Positions 1 to 7,404 of a DNA stretch of 14,554 nt are shown here, piece by piece. A program made the position numbers and the translations under genes. Source of the stretch: Candidatus Halomonas stercoripullorum. GTDB taxonomy: Bacteria > Pseudomonadota > Gammaproteobacteria > Pseudomonadales > Halomonadaceae. A model generated the notes under the pieces. The model was not told the origin of the DNA and made no database searches. It saw only the letters and a list, made by a program, of their open reading frames with translations. Positions within the stretch are counted from its first letter, which is position 1. Each line of letters opens with the position of its first letter. Location: positions 1 to 14,554 of the forward strand of contig DXFC01000142.1 in the NCBI GenBank assembly GCA_019114645.1, written 5' to 3'.

Positions 1-1437
1 GGTGGAAGCCAGGGAGTACTGGTCGCTCCGCCTGCCGATATCGCTATTCAAGGCATACTCAGGAGCGCTGTGCTCAGTCAACCCCGTTTGTCGGACAAGC
101 TCACGCGAACCGCGATGGCCATCTAGATCACGCATGTGGCACGCGCTGAAGTCGGTGAGCACCAACTGACCATGGGAGTCGACCAGTATATTGTCAGGAT
201 GAATACGTTGGTGCAGCACATCGCGGTGATGCAACGCCTGAACCGCCTTGCCCAGCTGCATGGCAAGATCCAGGCGCTGGGCCAGGCTGGCTTGAGGGTG
301 ACACTTGGCCCACTCGGTCAAACTCACGCCTTCGACGTTGGCCATCAAGTAGTAAAGGTAACTACGCGGTCGCGAAGAGGCCGTGACGCGGGCCAAAAAA
401 GGCGACTTGACCCGCTCCACCACCCACTGCTGCAACATGAAATGCTCCAGGTAAGCATTTCGTTGTGAAAGCTCGGGGCTTGGCGCCTTCATGATCATCT
501 CGCGTTCGGCATCCAGATCCCGCACGCGATAAACCCGCGACTGCGCCGTGCGCGAGAGCACCTCCAGCACTTCCAGGCCGTCGAGGCGTTCGCCCGGTGA
601 CAACTCGGGCGGCGTCGGCAGATCCCCATAGATTCGCCCCGGATGGTCACGCTCCTCTTTCGGCAATTGATCGATGCGAACCAGCTGAAAGCAGAACTGA
701 TCGGCACCATAGCCGCGCTCCTGGGCCCGTTCGCGCGCTGCCGCTGCCAGTCGCTCGCAAGCGGCGTCAAGGTCGCTCGCATCCTGACGTATCAGCCCGA
801 CATAATCGGAAGGTAGCAGCGTGCCGCGTACCGCCTGGGTGGTGAACAGGAAAATATCGCCCTGTTTCAACGGTAACTGCAGATAATCGATATCGATACT
901 GCCGTCCAGGCCCAGGGCGCGCGAAGGATAACGATAACCGCCCAGGTCGGTCACATGATCACGGGTCAGCTGTTCGAATTCGGCACCACGCAAGCGAAAG
1001 ACCAGTGAGTCCCCCATGTGGAAGAGATGCGCTTCACGTCCGCGATAGACCATGGCCGAGAACGAAGCCACGAAGCTGCCGTTCTCGACAAAGTGGCTCT
1101 GGCTGTAGCACCAGCTGTTGAGCGAGCGGAGTACCCGCGTCGCCGAGAACTTGACATCCCAGTGGTCCGGCGTAGAGAAATAGTCGGCAAGAAAGCCTCT
1201 GACGCTAAGATCACCTGCCTGCTTGGCAATCGCATTGCGTGAACTGGAATCACTGATGGCGGCACAGGCACCCTTGGCCAGAAACAGGCTCGCCTCGCCG
1301 GGGATACGCACTGACATGGAACTACGGTGACGCCGCCGATCCGGCGCTACAAAGGCCTGCCCGAAACTTAGCGCGAGCCGATCCGCCGGCAGAACAGGTT
1401 CCTTCAAGGTATCGCCGTTGATCACCGCACGCCCCAC
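1..1437 (-). CDS. PP2C-like phosphatase / Ser-Thr kinase-like fusion protein, partial, both domains degenerate
   Basis: The frame is open from about 1524 down to base 1, so the 3' end lies outside the window. I read an N-terminal PP2C-type domain (about residues 20-250, counted from GTG 1437) followed by a protein-kinase domain (about 290 to the edge). Seen in the phosphatase part: HMGDS (D143), D63 in AISDSSS, and a late ADQFCFQLVRID. Seen in the kinase part: the beta3 lysine (K317, MIMKAP), PDNILVD, APEY and SDQYSL. Catalytic positions look lost: the HRD aspartate is Arg411 (LHQRIHPDN), DFG reads DFS (D429), and the phosphatase TTDG reads TTQA. The family is known as bifunctional phosphatase/kinase proteins, often cytoplasmic regulators; this copy may be a scaffold or pseudoenzyme (inference). 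The start is uncertain: no ATG fits, and GTG 1437, GTG 1425 or TTG 1500 are possible. It is divergent from ppa. Confidence 0.85.
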   Translation of the reverse strand, partial: MGRAVINGDTLKEPVLPADRLALSFGQAFVAPDRRRHRSSMSVRIPGEASLFLAKGACAAISDSSSRNAIAKQAGDLSVRGFLADYFSTPDHWDVKFSATRVLRSLNSWCYSQSHFVENGSFVASFSAMVYRGREAHLFHMGDSLVFRLRGAEFEQLTRDHVTDLGGYRYPSRALGLDGSIDIDYLQLPLKQGDIFLFTTQAVRGTLLPSDYVGLIRQDASDLDAACERLAAAARERAQERGYGADQFCFQLVRIDQLPKEERDHPGRIYGDLPTPPELSPGERLDGLEVLEVLSRTAQSRVYRVRDLDAEREMIMKAPSPELSQRNAYLEHFMLQQWVVERVKSPFLARVTASSRPRSYLYYLMANVEGVSLTEWAKCHPQASLAQRLDLAMQLGKAVQALHHRDVLHQRIHPDNILVDSHGQLVLTDFSACHMRDLDGHRGSRELVRQTGLTEHSAPEYALNSDIGRRSDQYSLAST

Positions 1438-1484
1438 ATGGTTGGCAGAACCAAAAGTTGCCGTCCATGATACATGGTTGTTAC

Positions 1485-1517
1485 CCCGACAGCTTGTCAA
1501 CCAAAGCCCAAGTCGGG
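1485..1517. repeat. Inverted repeat CCCGAC/GTCGGG between divergent genes
   Basis: CCCGAC at 1485-1490 and GTCGGG at 1512-1517 are separated by 21 bases. A smaller imperfect palindrome, GACA-gct-TGTC, lies at 1488-1498. The site is just upstream of the kinase/phosphatase gene and upstream of the ppa promoter, so an operator is possible, but arms of 6 bases can occur by chance. Confidence 0.3.
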
Positions 1518-1560
1518 CCGTTCTTCATCGCGACTGCATCAACCATCGTCTATTGTTGGA

Positions 1561-1590
1561 TTGGTAATCCCCGGGCCACCTCCGTATAAT
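1561..1590 (+). promoter_or_regulatory. sigma70-type promoter of ppa
   Basis: A perfect -10 hexamer TATAAT (1585-1590) is preceded, with an 18-base spacer, by TTGGTA (1561-1566), which keeps the TTG of the -35 consensus. The predicted transcript start is near 1597, giving a ppa leader of about 60 bases. Confidence 0.6.
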
Positions 1591-1656
1591 TCGCCGCATT
1601 TTGCGGTGTCCCGACTTTCCGCCCACGACGACTTTCTGCTTACGAAGGAATCCCCC

Positions 1657-2187
1657 ATGAACTTCGATCACATCCCCGCCGGCACGGACTTGCCCAACGA
1701 CGTTTATGTCGCCATCGAGATTCCTGCGAACCACGCTCCGGTCAAATACGAAATCGACTCGCAGATGGGCGCACTGCTGGTAGATCGCTTCATGGCCACA
1801 CCGATGTTCTATCCGGCCAACTACGGCTTCATTCCGCATACCCTGGCCGATGATGGCGACCCTCTCGACGCCCTGGTGATCACCCCCCATCCGGTCCAGG
1901 CCGGCAGTATCATTCGCGCTCGCCCGGTCGGTATTCTCAACATGACCGATGAAGCCGGTGAAGACGCCAAGCTGGTCTGTGTCCCTCACGCCAAACTGTC
2001 TTCGCTGTATGACGACGTGGAAGATGTCACCGACCTGCCCGAGCTGCTGCGCCAGCAGATCGCGCACTTCTTCGAGAACTACAAGGATCTTGAGAAAGGC
2101 AAATGGGTAAAGGTCGAATCCTGGGAAGGTGCCGATGCGGCGCGCAAGGCCATCGAGAAATCGGTAGCCGCTTATCAGAAGGCATAA
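1657..2187 (+). CDS. ppa: Inorganic pyrophosphatase (family I)
   Basis: Soluble cytoplasmic enzyme that hydrolyses pyrophosphate to two phosphates with Mg2+, pulling biosynthetic reactions forward. The product is 176 residues, the same as E. coli Ppa. The family signature DDGDPLDALV (residues 65-74) carries the metal-binding aspartates, and a further acidic cluster, DEAGEDAKL, is at about 98-106. The start at ATG 1657 is supported by AAGGA seven bases upstream and by full alignment with the family from MNFDHIPAG; the frame is open further upstream but that part is not Ppa-like. The gene is a single transcription unit: its own promoter at 1561-1590 and a terminator just after the stop. Confidence 0.97.
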   Translation: MNFDHIPAGTDLPNDVYVAIEIPANHAPVKYEIDSQMGALLVDRFMATPMFYPANYGFIPHTLADDGDPLDALVITPHPVQAGSIIRARPVGILNMTDEAGEDAKLVCVPHAKLSSLYDDVEDVTDLPELLRQQIAHFFENYKDLEKGKWVKVESWEGADAARKAIEKSVAAYQKA

Positions 2188-2229
2188 ACAACGCTGGGCA
2201 AAAATGCCTCAAGTAACTCGTTAAGCGCC

Positions 2230-2261
2230 ACGGGCCGCCCTTCTGGGTGGCCCGTTGCTTT
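2230..2261 (+). terminator. Rho-independent terminator of ppa
   Basis: ACGGGCC (2230-2236) pairs with GGCCCGT (2249-2255). A G-U pair continues the stem into CCC/GGG around a TTCT loop, giving an 11-bp GC-rich stem. A short T-rich tail (TGCTTT) follows. It starts 42 bases after the ppa stop codon. Confidence 0.8.
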
Positions 2262-2347
2262 CCATGGTGCGACATCAGGACACGGCACTGACCTCATCCC
2301 TTCTTAACCTTCGGTACGTTATGCTGGACACCGCATAGCCTGTTTGA

Positions 2348-2378
2348 ATGGAACCGACCGCTACGCTTGCGGGTCCAT
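2348..2378 (+). repeat. Imperfect inverted repeat upstream of dsbD
   Basis: ATGGAACC (2348-2355) and GGGTCCAT (2371-2378) are complementary except for one position, with a 15-base GC-rich loop, followed by TTTCTTG. It lies about 60 bases before the likely dsbD start and could be a leader hairpin. The rest of the ppa-dsbD gap shows only a weak TATGCT (2320-2325) with no good -35 box. Confidence 0.3.
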
Positions 2379-2435
2379 TTCTTGAGCTGCTAGCGCATGC
2401 CATGCAATCTCCATGCTTTTCAGAAGGACTCTGCA

Positions 2436-4304
2436 TTGGGTAGTCATCGCCTCACCATTCGTCTGATCCTCGCCCTGCTATTGTGGCTGCCATTGGCTAC
2501 CCAGGCCCAGTGGTTCTCTTCCTCCACCAGCAATCAGGGCGACTTTCTACCGGTTCTTGAGGCATTCCAGCCCGCTGCCTGGCACGATGGCGAGACCCTT
2601 TACATCGGGGTCGAGGTGACTCCCGAGCACTACCTCTATCGCCACCAGTTGGCGGTAGCCTCCGACGCTGTGAGCCTGGGCGAGCCCGAGATCCCCCCAG
2701 GCGAGTTTACCAACGACGAGTTTATGGGCGACGTTTACGTCTTCCGCGACACCATGCGGTTCGAAGTTCCCCTTGAGGAGAGCTTCAGCGGCCCCCTGGC
2801 ACTCACCTTCACCTTCCAGGGCTGCGCCGACGCCGGGCTCTGTTACCCCCCCGAACGGGTCGAACTACAAGCACCGGAAAGCAGCGCACCCCCAGCTTTT
2901 GCCGATTGGGACGGGAGTACCAACACTGGCAGCGAGTCAGCCAATACCTCACCCGCCAGCACAGCGCCCACCCTGCAAAGTGCGGATGGTCGTTTCAGCA
3001 GCTTGATGGGTGAGGCCAGTTTGGGCATGGCGCTCGGGCTGTTTTTCCTGGCCGGACTGGGCCTCACGTTCACCCCCTGCGTGCTGCCCATGATCCCGAT
3101 CCTCTCATCGATCATCGTAGGGCAAAACCCCAGCCGGCCACGCGCCTTCGCGCTCTCTGCCAGTTATGTTGGCGGCATGGCGCTAACCTACGCCGCTGTG
3201 GGTGTGCTGATGGGACTCTTCGGTGCCGGCTTGAATCTGCAGGCGCACTTGCAGTCCGCTCCCGTGCTGATTGTTTTCGCTCTGCTCTTCGTCATCTTCG
3301 CCCTGGCCATGTTCGATGCCTTCCAACTACGGCTCCCTCCCCGCCTGGCCGGACGTGTCGATGCTCTACAGGCACGCGCCCAGCGCAGTGGCCCAGTAGG
3401 TCTCGCCGCTGCCGGTGCTCTTTCAGTACTGGTGGTTTCCCCCTGCGTTTCAGCCCCCCTGGCGGGTGCCCTGGTGTTTATCTCCTCGACTGGAGACGCG
3501 CTGATGGGGGGGGCTGCCCTGCTCGCCCTGGGACTTGGCATGGGCGTCCCGCTACTGCTGGTAGGCACCTTCGGCACTACCTTGATGCCGCGTAGCGGAG
3601 CCTGGATGAATGGGGTAAAAATCGCTTTCGGCATTCTCTTGCTAGGCGTGGCGATCTGGCTGGTGGAGCGTCTCTTGCCCTCTGCAGTGGCGCTACTGAT
3701 GTGGGCGGCACTGGCCATGGGCAGTGCCCTGGCCCTGGGTGCCATGTCGGTGAACCTGCCCCAGGGTTGGCCGCGTGCACGTCAAACAGCCGGCTTGTTG
3801 CTGCTGGCCTGGGGTCTGGCTCTGGTGCTGGGAGCAGCCAGTGGCGCCCATGACCCACTACGCCCCCTGGCCAACCTGGGCGGCAATAGCGCAACGACGG
3901 CAACAACACCTGCCACCATTACTACCGTTGAGGGGCTCGATGAGCTCCAGCGCGCTCTGGCCACGGTCAGCAATGACAGCCCCGTTTTTGTACACTTCAC
4001 CGCCGATTGGTGCGTCTCCTGCAAACTCATGGAGCGCCAGGTCTACCCCGACCCCCGGGTTGCCGAGCCATTGGCCCAGTTCACACGCATCAATGTCGAC
4101 GTAACGCGCACTGATCCCGCCACCCGCGAACTCCTTGACCACTTTGGCCTGTTCGGCCCCCCTAGCCTGCTATTCTTTGCCCATGGCGAAGAAATTCGTC
4201 AGGCGCGGATCCAGGGCGAAGTCAGGGCCGACGATCTCGCCGGCCACCTGAAGGGAGTGCTCGACTGGCTGGCAGCCAGCGCAACTGAGAGGCGATCCAC
4301 CTGA
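2436..4304 (+). CDS. dsbD: Thiol:disulfide interchange protein DsbD
   Basis: Inner-membrane protein that moves electrons from cytoplasmic thioredoxin to periplasmic partners (DsbC, DsbG and the cytochrome c maturation thioredoxin, by family knowledge). All three DsbD modules are visible, numbered from TTG 2436: a signal peptide ending near ATQA; a periplasmic N-terminal domain with the Cys pair C130/C136 (GCADAGLC); a multi-helix membrane domain with C215 (TPCVLP) and C337 (SPCVS); and a C-terminal thioredoxin-like domain with WCVSC (C526/C529). The length is 622 residues. I prefer the TTG start because AAGGA lies seven bases before it and the signal peptide then begins normally (MGSHRLTIRL). 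An in-frame ATG at 2397 would add 13 residues but has no clear ribosome binding site. Confidence 0.95.
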   Translation: MGSHRLTIRLILALLLWLPLATQAQWFSSSTSNQGDFLPVLEAFQPAAWHDGETLYIGVEVTPEHYLYRHQLAVASDAVSLGEPEIPPGEFTNDEFMGDVYVFRDTMRFEVPLEESFSGPLALTFTFQGCADAGLCYPPERVELQAPESSAPPAFADWDGSTNTGSESANTSPASTAPTLQSADGRFSSLMGEASLGMALGLFFLAGLGLTFTPCVLPMIPILSSIIVGQNPSRPRAFALSASYVGGMALTYAAVGVLMGLFGAGLNLQAHLQSAPVLIVFALLFVIFALAMFDAFQLRLPPRLAGRVDALQARAQRSGPVGLAAAGALSVLVVSPCVSAPLAGALVFISSTGDALMGGAALLALGLGMGVPLLLVGTFGTTLMPRSGAWMNGVKIAFGILLLGVAIWLVERLLPSAVALLMWAALAMGSALALGAMSVNLPQGWPRARQTAGLLLLAWGLALVLGAASGAHDPLRPLANLGGNSATTATTPATITTVEGLDELQRALATVSNDSPVFVHFTADWCVSCKLMERQVYPDPRVAEPLAQFTRINVDVTRTDPATRELLDHFGLFGPPSLLFFAHGEEIRQARIQGEVRADDLAGHLKGVLDWLAASATERRST

Positions 4305-4481
4305 CATCGAACACTGTTCTATCTGCTGGACAACATCCCCGAATTTAGGCAAACTCCGCCGACAGCACTTAATAAGGCCAATAGAGGCGACAATATCTGT
4401 CATCTTGTCGCGATCTATTCCATGTTGGCTCGGGTTGACTGCGCCCGGCCTGGCCCTTTACCCACCGGTCGAGATTCATTT

Positions 4482-4952
4482 ATGGATATCCGCAAGATCA
4501 AAAAACTGATCGAACTGCTGGAAGAATCGAACATCAGCGAAATTGAAATTGAAGAAAATGATGAGTCGGTGCGCATTAGCCGCTATCCCAGCGGGACACA
4601 TTGGCAGCAAGCCTCCATGCCGCAGTATGCCGCCCCTCAGCCCGCACCGGCTTACGCCACACCGCCGCCTGCTGCTGCCGCAGCCGAACCGGCTCCCGAG
4701 GCCACAGCGTCCCACCAGGGCCATGTGCTCAGCTCCCCTATGGTAGGCACTTTCTATCGTAGCCCGGCACCGGGTTCAAAGCCCTTCGTGGAAGTGGGTC
4801 AGCGGGTCAAGAAAGGCGAGACCGTCTGCATCGTCGAGGCGATGAAAATGATGAACCAGATCGAAGCGGACAAAGAGGGTGTCATCGAGGCGATCCTGGT
4901 CGAAGATGGCGAGCCGGTCGAGTTCGACCAGCCTTTGCTCACCATTTCCTGA
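4482..4952 (+). CDS. accB: Biotin carboxyl carrier protein of acetyl-CoA carboxylase
   Basis: Carries biotin between the biotin carboxylase (AccC) and the carboxyltransferase (AccA/AccD) in the first committed step of fatty-acid synthesis. The 156-residue product has the N-terminal helix (MDIRKIKKLIELLEES), an Ala/Pro-rich flexible linker (about 42-75), the thumb segment after FYRSPAPGSKPF, and the biotinylation motif EAMKM with the modified Lys at 122, the same position as in E. coli. ATG 4482 is chosen because the conserved N-terminus begins there; upstream in-frame codons back to 4422 give unrelated sequence. The gap to dsbD (4305-4481) holds no gene. It contains only a weak promoter-like pair (TTAGGC 4345, TTAATA 4369, spacer 18). 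accC follows after 27 bases. Confidence 0.97.
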   Translation: MDIRKIKKLIELLEESNISEIEIEENDESVRISRYPSGTHWQQASMPQYAAPQPAPAYATPPPAAAAAEPAPEATASHQGHVLSSPMVGTFYRSPAPGSKPFVEVGQRVKKGETVCIVEAMKMMNQIEADKEGVIEAILVEDGEPVEFDQPLLTIS

Positions 4953-4979
4953 TCTTTCACCGACACTGGCGGACTCCCT

Positions 4980-6320
4980 ATGCTGGACAAGGTTCTCATC
5001 GCCAATCGCGGCGAGATCGCTCTGCGAATCCTGCGTGCCTGTAAAGAACTGGGCATCAAGACCGTGGCGGTACACTCCAAGGCGGATCGCGAGCTGATGC
5101 ATGTGCGCCTGGCCGACGAGGCTGTTTGCATTGGCCCGGCAGCCTCGGCTCAGTCGTACCTCAACATTCCGGCGCTGATCAGTGCCGCCGAGGTGACCGA
5201 TTCGAGTGCCATTCACCCCGGTTACGGCTTCCTCGCCGAGAACGCCAACTTTGCTGAACAGGTCGAGCGTTCCGGCTTCGTCTTCGTTGGTCCCCGGGCC
5301 GAAACCATTCGCCTGATGGGCGACAAGGTGAGCGCCATCGAGGCCATGAAAAAGGCCGGTGTCCCTACCGTTCCCGGCTCTGACGGCCCCCTGGGTGATA
5401 ACGGAGACGACAATCTCGCCATCGCAGAGCGTATCGGCTACCCGGTCATCATCAAGGCCGCCGCCGGCGGCGGTGGGCGCGGCATGCGTGTGGTGCACAA
5501 AGAAGCCGACCTGCTGGCCGCAATCACCGTTACCCGTACCGAAGCCAGCGCGGCCTTTGGCGACGGCACCGTCTACATGGAAAAATTCCTTGAGCGGCCG
5601 CGTCACGTAGAAATCCAGGTCATCGCCGATGGCCAGGGCAACGCTATCCACCTCTACGACCGCGACTGCTCACTGCAGCGCCGGCACCAGAAGGTTCTGG
5701 AAGAAGCTCCCGCTCCCGGCATTGAGCCCGAGGCGCGTGCCAAGGTGCTCGAAGCCTGCCGCCAGGCGTGTATCGAGATCGGCTACCGTGGCGCCGGTAC
5801 CTTCGAGTTCCTGTATGAAGATGGCGAGTTCTTCTTCATCGAGATGAATACCCGCGTCCAGGTCGAACACCCGGTGACCGAAATGGTAACTGGTGTCGAT
5901 ATCGTGCGTGAGCAGCTGCTCATCGCTTCAGGGCAGCCGCTGTCGATCCGCCAGGAGGACGTCCAGGTCAACGGTCACGCTTTCGAGTGTCGTATCAATG
6001 CCGAAGATCCGCGTACCTTCATGCCCTCACCGGGCCGCGTGACGCTCTACCATCCGCCGGGTGGCCTGGGTGTCCGCATGGATTCCCACCTGTATACTGG
6101 CTACACGGTACCACCCCACTACGACTCGCTGATCGGCAAGCTGATCACTTGGGGAGACGACCGTGAGCTCGCCCTGACGCGCATGCGTAATGGCCTCGAC
6201 GAACTGCTGGTGGAGGGCATCAAGACCAATACCGAGCTGCACAAGGAACTGGTCCGTGATGAGCACTTCCGGCAGGGCGGCGTCAACATCCACTATCTGG
6301 AGAAGAAGCTCGGCGCTTAG
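4980..6320 (+). CDS. accC: Biotin carboxylase subunit of acetyl-CoA carboxylase
   Basis: ATP-dependent carboxylation of the biotin on AccB using bicarbonate, in the cytoplasm. The 446-residue product is close to the E. coli protein from end to end, and catalytic positions fall at the same numbers: K116, K159, the glycine-rich ATP loop GGGG 163-166, C230, K238, E276, E288, N290, R292 and E296 (in FIEMNTRVQVEHPVTE). The C-terminal domain ends in NIHYLEKKLGA, as in the family. A GGCGGA segment precedes ATG 4980. It is cotranscribed with accB (27-base gap). A stable hairpin lies shortly after the stop codon. Confidence 0.98.
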   Translation: MLDKVLIANRGEIALRILRACKELGIKTVAVHSKADRELMHVRLADEAVCIGPAASAQSYLNIPALISAAEVTDSSAIHPGYGFLAENANFAEQVERSGFVFVGPRAETIRLMGDKVSAIEAMKKAGVPTVPGSDGPLGDNGDDNLAIAERIGYPVIIKAAAGGGGRGMRVVHKEADLLAAITVTRTEASAAFGDGTVYMEKFLERPRHVEIQVIADGQGNAIHLYDRDCSLQRRHQKVLEEAPAPGIEPEARAKVLEACRQACIEIGYRGAGTFEFLYEDGEFFFIEMNTRVQVEHPVTEMVTGVDIVREQLLIASGQPLSIRQEDVQVNGHAFECRINAEDPRTFMPSPGRVTLYHPPGGLGVRMDSHLYTGYTVPPHYDSLIGKLITWGDDRELALTRMRNGLDELLVEGIKTNTELHKELVRDEHFRQGGVNIHYLEKKLGA

Positions 6321-6350
6321 GCACTTTCTGCGACCGAGCGCTACTCCCGA

Positions 6351-6372
6351 CAGGGTGGCTACGGCCACCCTG
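6351..6372 (+). terminator. UACG-tetraloop hairpin between accC and prmA
   Basis: CAGGGTGGC (6351-6359) pairs perfectly with GCCACCCTG (6364-6372) around TACG, forming a 9-bp stem capped by a C(UACG)G tetraloop, one of the most stable loop classes known. The following ATTGCGTCTTG is only moderately T-rich, so it may be a partial terminator, a processing site or an mRNA-protecting element at the accBC 3' end. The classification is uncertain; the hairpin itself is plain. Confidence 0.55.
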
Positions 6373-6397
6373 ATTGCGTCTTGTATGGAGATTCGTC

Positions 6398-7312
6398 ATG
6401 CCCTGGCTACAACTCAAGGCCCGCATCGCACCCGAGCAGGCCGAGCTGCTCGAAGAGCTGCTGTTGGCCGAAGGCGCTACTGCCATCACCCTGCAAGACG
6501 CTCATGACGACCCGGTATTCGAGCCAGAGCGCGGCACCACGCCGCTGTGGAACGAGACGGTGCTGACTGCGCTGTATGACGATCTTGCCGGGCTTGACGC
6601 CATGCAGGAGCGGCTAGCCGCAGCCTGGGCCGAAACCCAGCCCGAAGAACCCTGCCCACTGATTGAGCACGAATTGCTTGATGATCGCGACTGGGAGCGC
6701 GAATGGATGGAGGACTTCCAGCCCCTGCGCATGGGGCAACGGCTATGGATCGTACCTAGCTGGCACGAGCCACCCGAGCCGGGTGCAGTCAATCTGCATC
6801 TCGACCCCGGCCTGGCCTTCGGGACCGGTACTCACCCCACCACGGCACTCTGTCTCGAATGGCTCGACACCATGGCCCTTGAGGGCACGCTGGATGGTGT
6901 CGAGGTCCTCGATGTTGGTTGTGGCTCGGGCATTCTTGCGATTGCCGCACTGAAACTCGGCGCCACCTCCGCCACCGGTACCGATATCGACCCCCAGGCA
7001 CTGCTGGCCAGCCGTGACAATGCCGTGCGCAATCAAATTTCCGACTCCGCCTTCACGCTCTGCTATCCCGAGCAACTGGCACCTGAGCGCCAGTTCGCCG
7101 TGGTCGTGGCCAATATCCTCGCCGGCCCGCTGGTGGAACTGGCTCCGTTGATTGCAACCCATGTGGCTCCCGCAGGGCGTCTGGCACTGTCGGGAATTCT
7201 TGAAAGTCAGGCGCAAGACGTACTGGATGCTTACCATGACCAGGGTCTGGTCATGGACGACCCTGCGCTACGCGAAGGCTGGGTACGGCTCACCGGCTAT
7301 CGGCCTGCTTGA
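6398..7312 (+). CDS. prmA: Ribosomal protein L11 methyltransferase
   Basis: SAM-dependent enzyme that trimethylates ribosomal protein L11. The 304-residue product has the PrmA N-terminal substrate-binding domain (MPWLQLKARI to about 100), the WEREWMEDFQP and LDPGLAFGTGTHPTT segments, SAM motif I VLDVGCGSG (170-178) and the NILAGPL motif (from N239). The start at ATG 6398 is supported by GGAG seven bases upstream and by the conserved beginning; the frame extends eight codons further up without family similarity. It lies 77 bases after accC across a hairpin, so it may be partly uncoupled from accBC. Confidence 0.95.
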   Translation: MPWLQLKARIAPEQAELLEELLLAEGATAITLQDAHDDPVFEPERGTTPLWNETVLTALYDDLAGLDAMQERLAAAWAETQPEEPCPLIEHELLDDRDWEREWMEDFQPLRMGQRLWIVPSWHEPPEPGAVNLHLDPGLAFGTGTHPTTALCLEWLDTMALEGTLDGVEVLDVGCGSGILAIAALKLGATSATGTDIDPQALLASRDNAVRNQISDSAFTLCYPEQLAPERQFAVVVANILAGPLVELAPLIATHVAPAGRLALSGILESQAQDVLDAYHDQGLVMDDPALREGWVRLTGYRPA

Positions 7313-7346
7313 ACCTCGCGTACGACAAGCGCAACATTTTGCCGCC

Positions 7347-7375
7347 TTCACCCGGCATTCCGGTGAGCGTATGAT
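7347..7375 (+). promoter_or_regulatory. Candidate sigma70 promoter of dusB-fis
   Basis: TTCACC (7347-7352) and TATGAT (7370-7375) are separated by exactly 17 bases, 30 bases before the dusB ATG. Between them is an imperfect palindrome (CACCCGG-catt-CCGGTG, 7349-7365). In E. coli the dusB-fis operon is driven by a strongly growth-regulated promoter in this position; whether that regulation applies here cannot be seen. Confidence 0.5.
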
Positions 7376-7404
7376 AGTCAGCCCCGAATTCATTGATCCG
7401 TACC

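Noticed and set aside
1495..1500. Consensus TTGACA on the minus strand as a promoter of the kinase/phosphatase gene
   Set aside because: No acceptable -10 hexamer lies 15-19 bases downstream; the nearest candidate (TATCAT) is 22 bases away.
4345..4374. Promoter for accB (TTAGGC-N18-TTAATA)
   Set aside because: Both hexamers are poor matches, so I mention it only in the accB entry.
4776..5651. Minus-strand open frame (291 codons) antisense to accB/accC
   Set aside because: It spans two unambiguous conserved genes on the other strand and has no family features.
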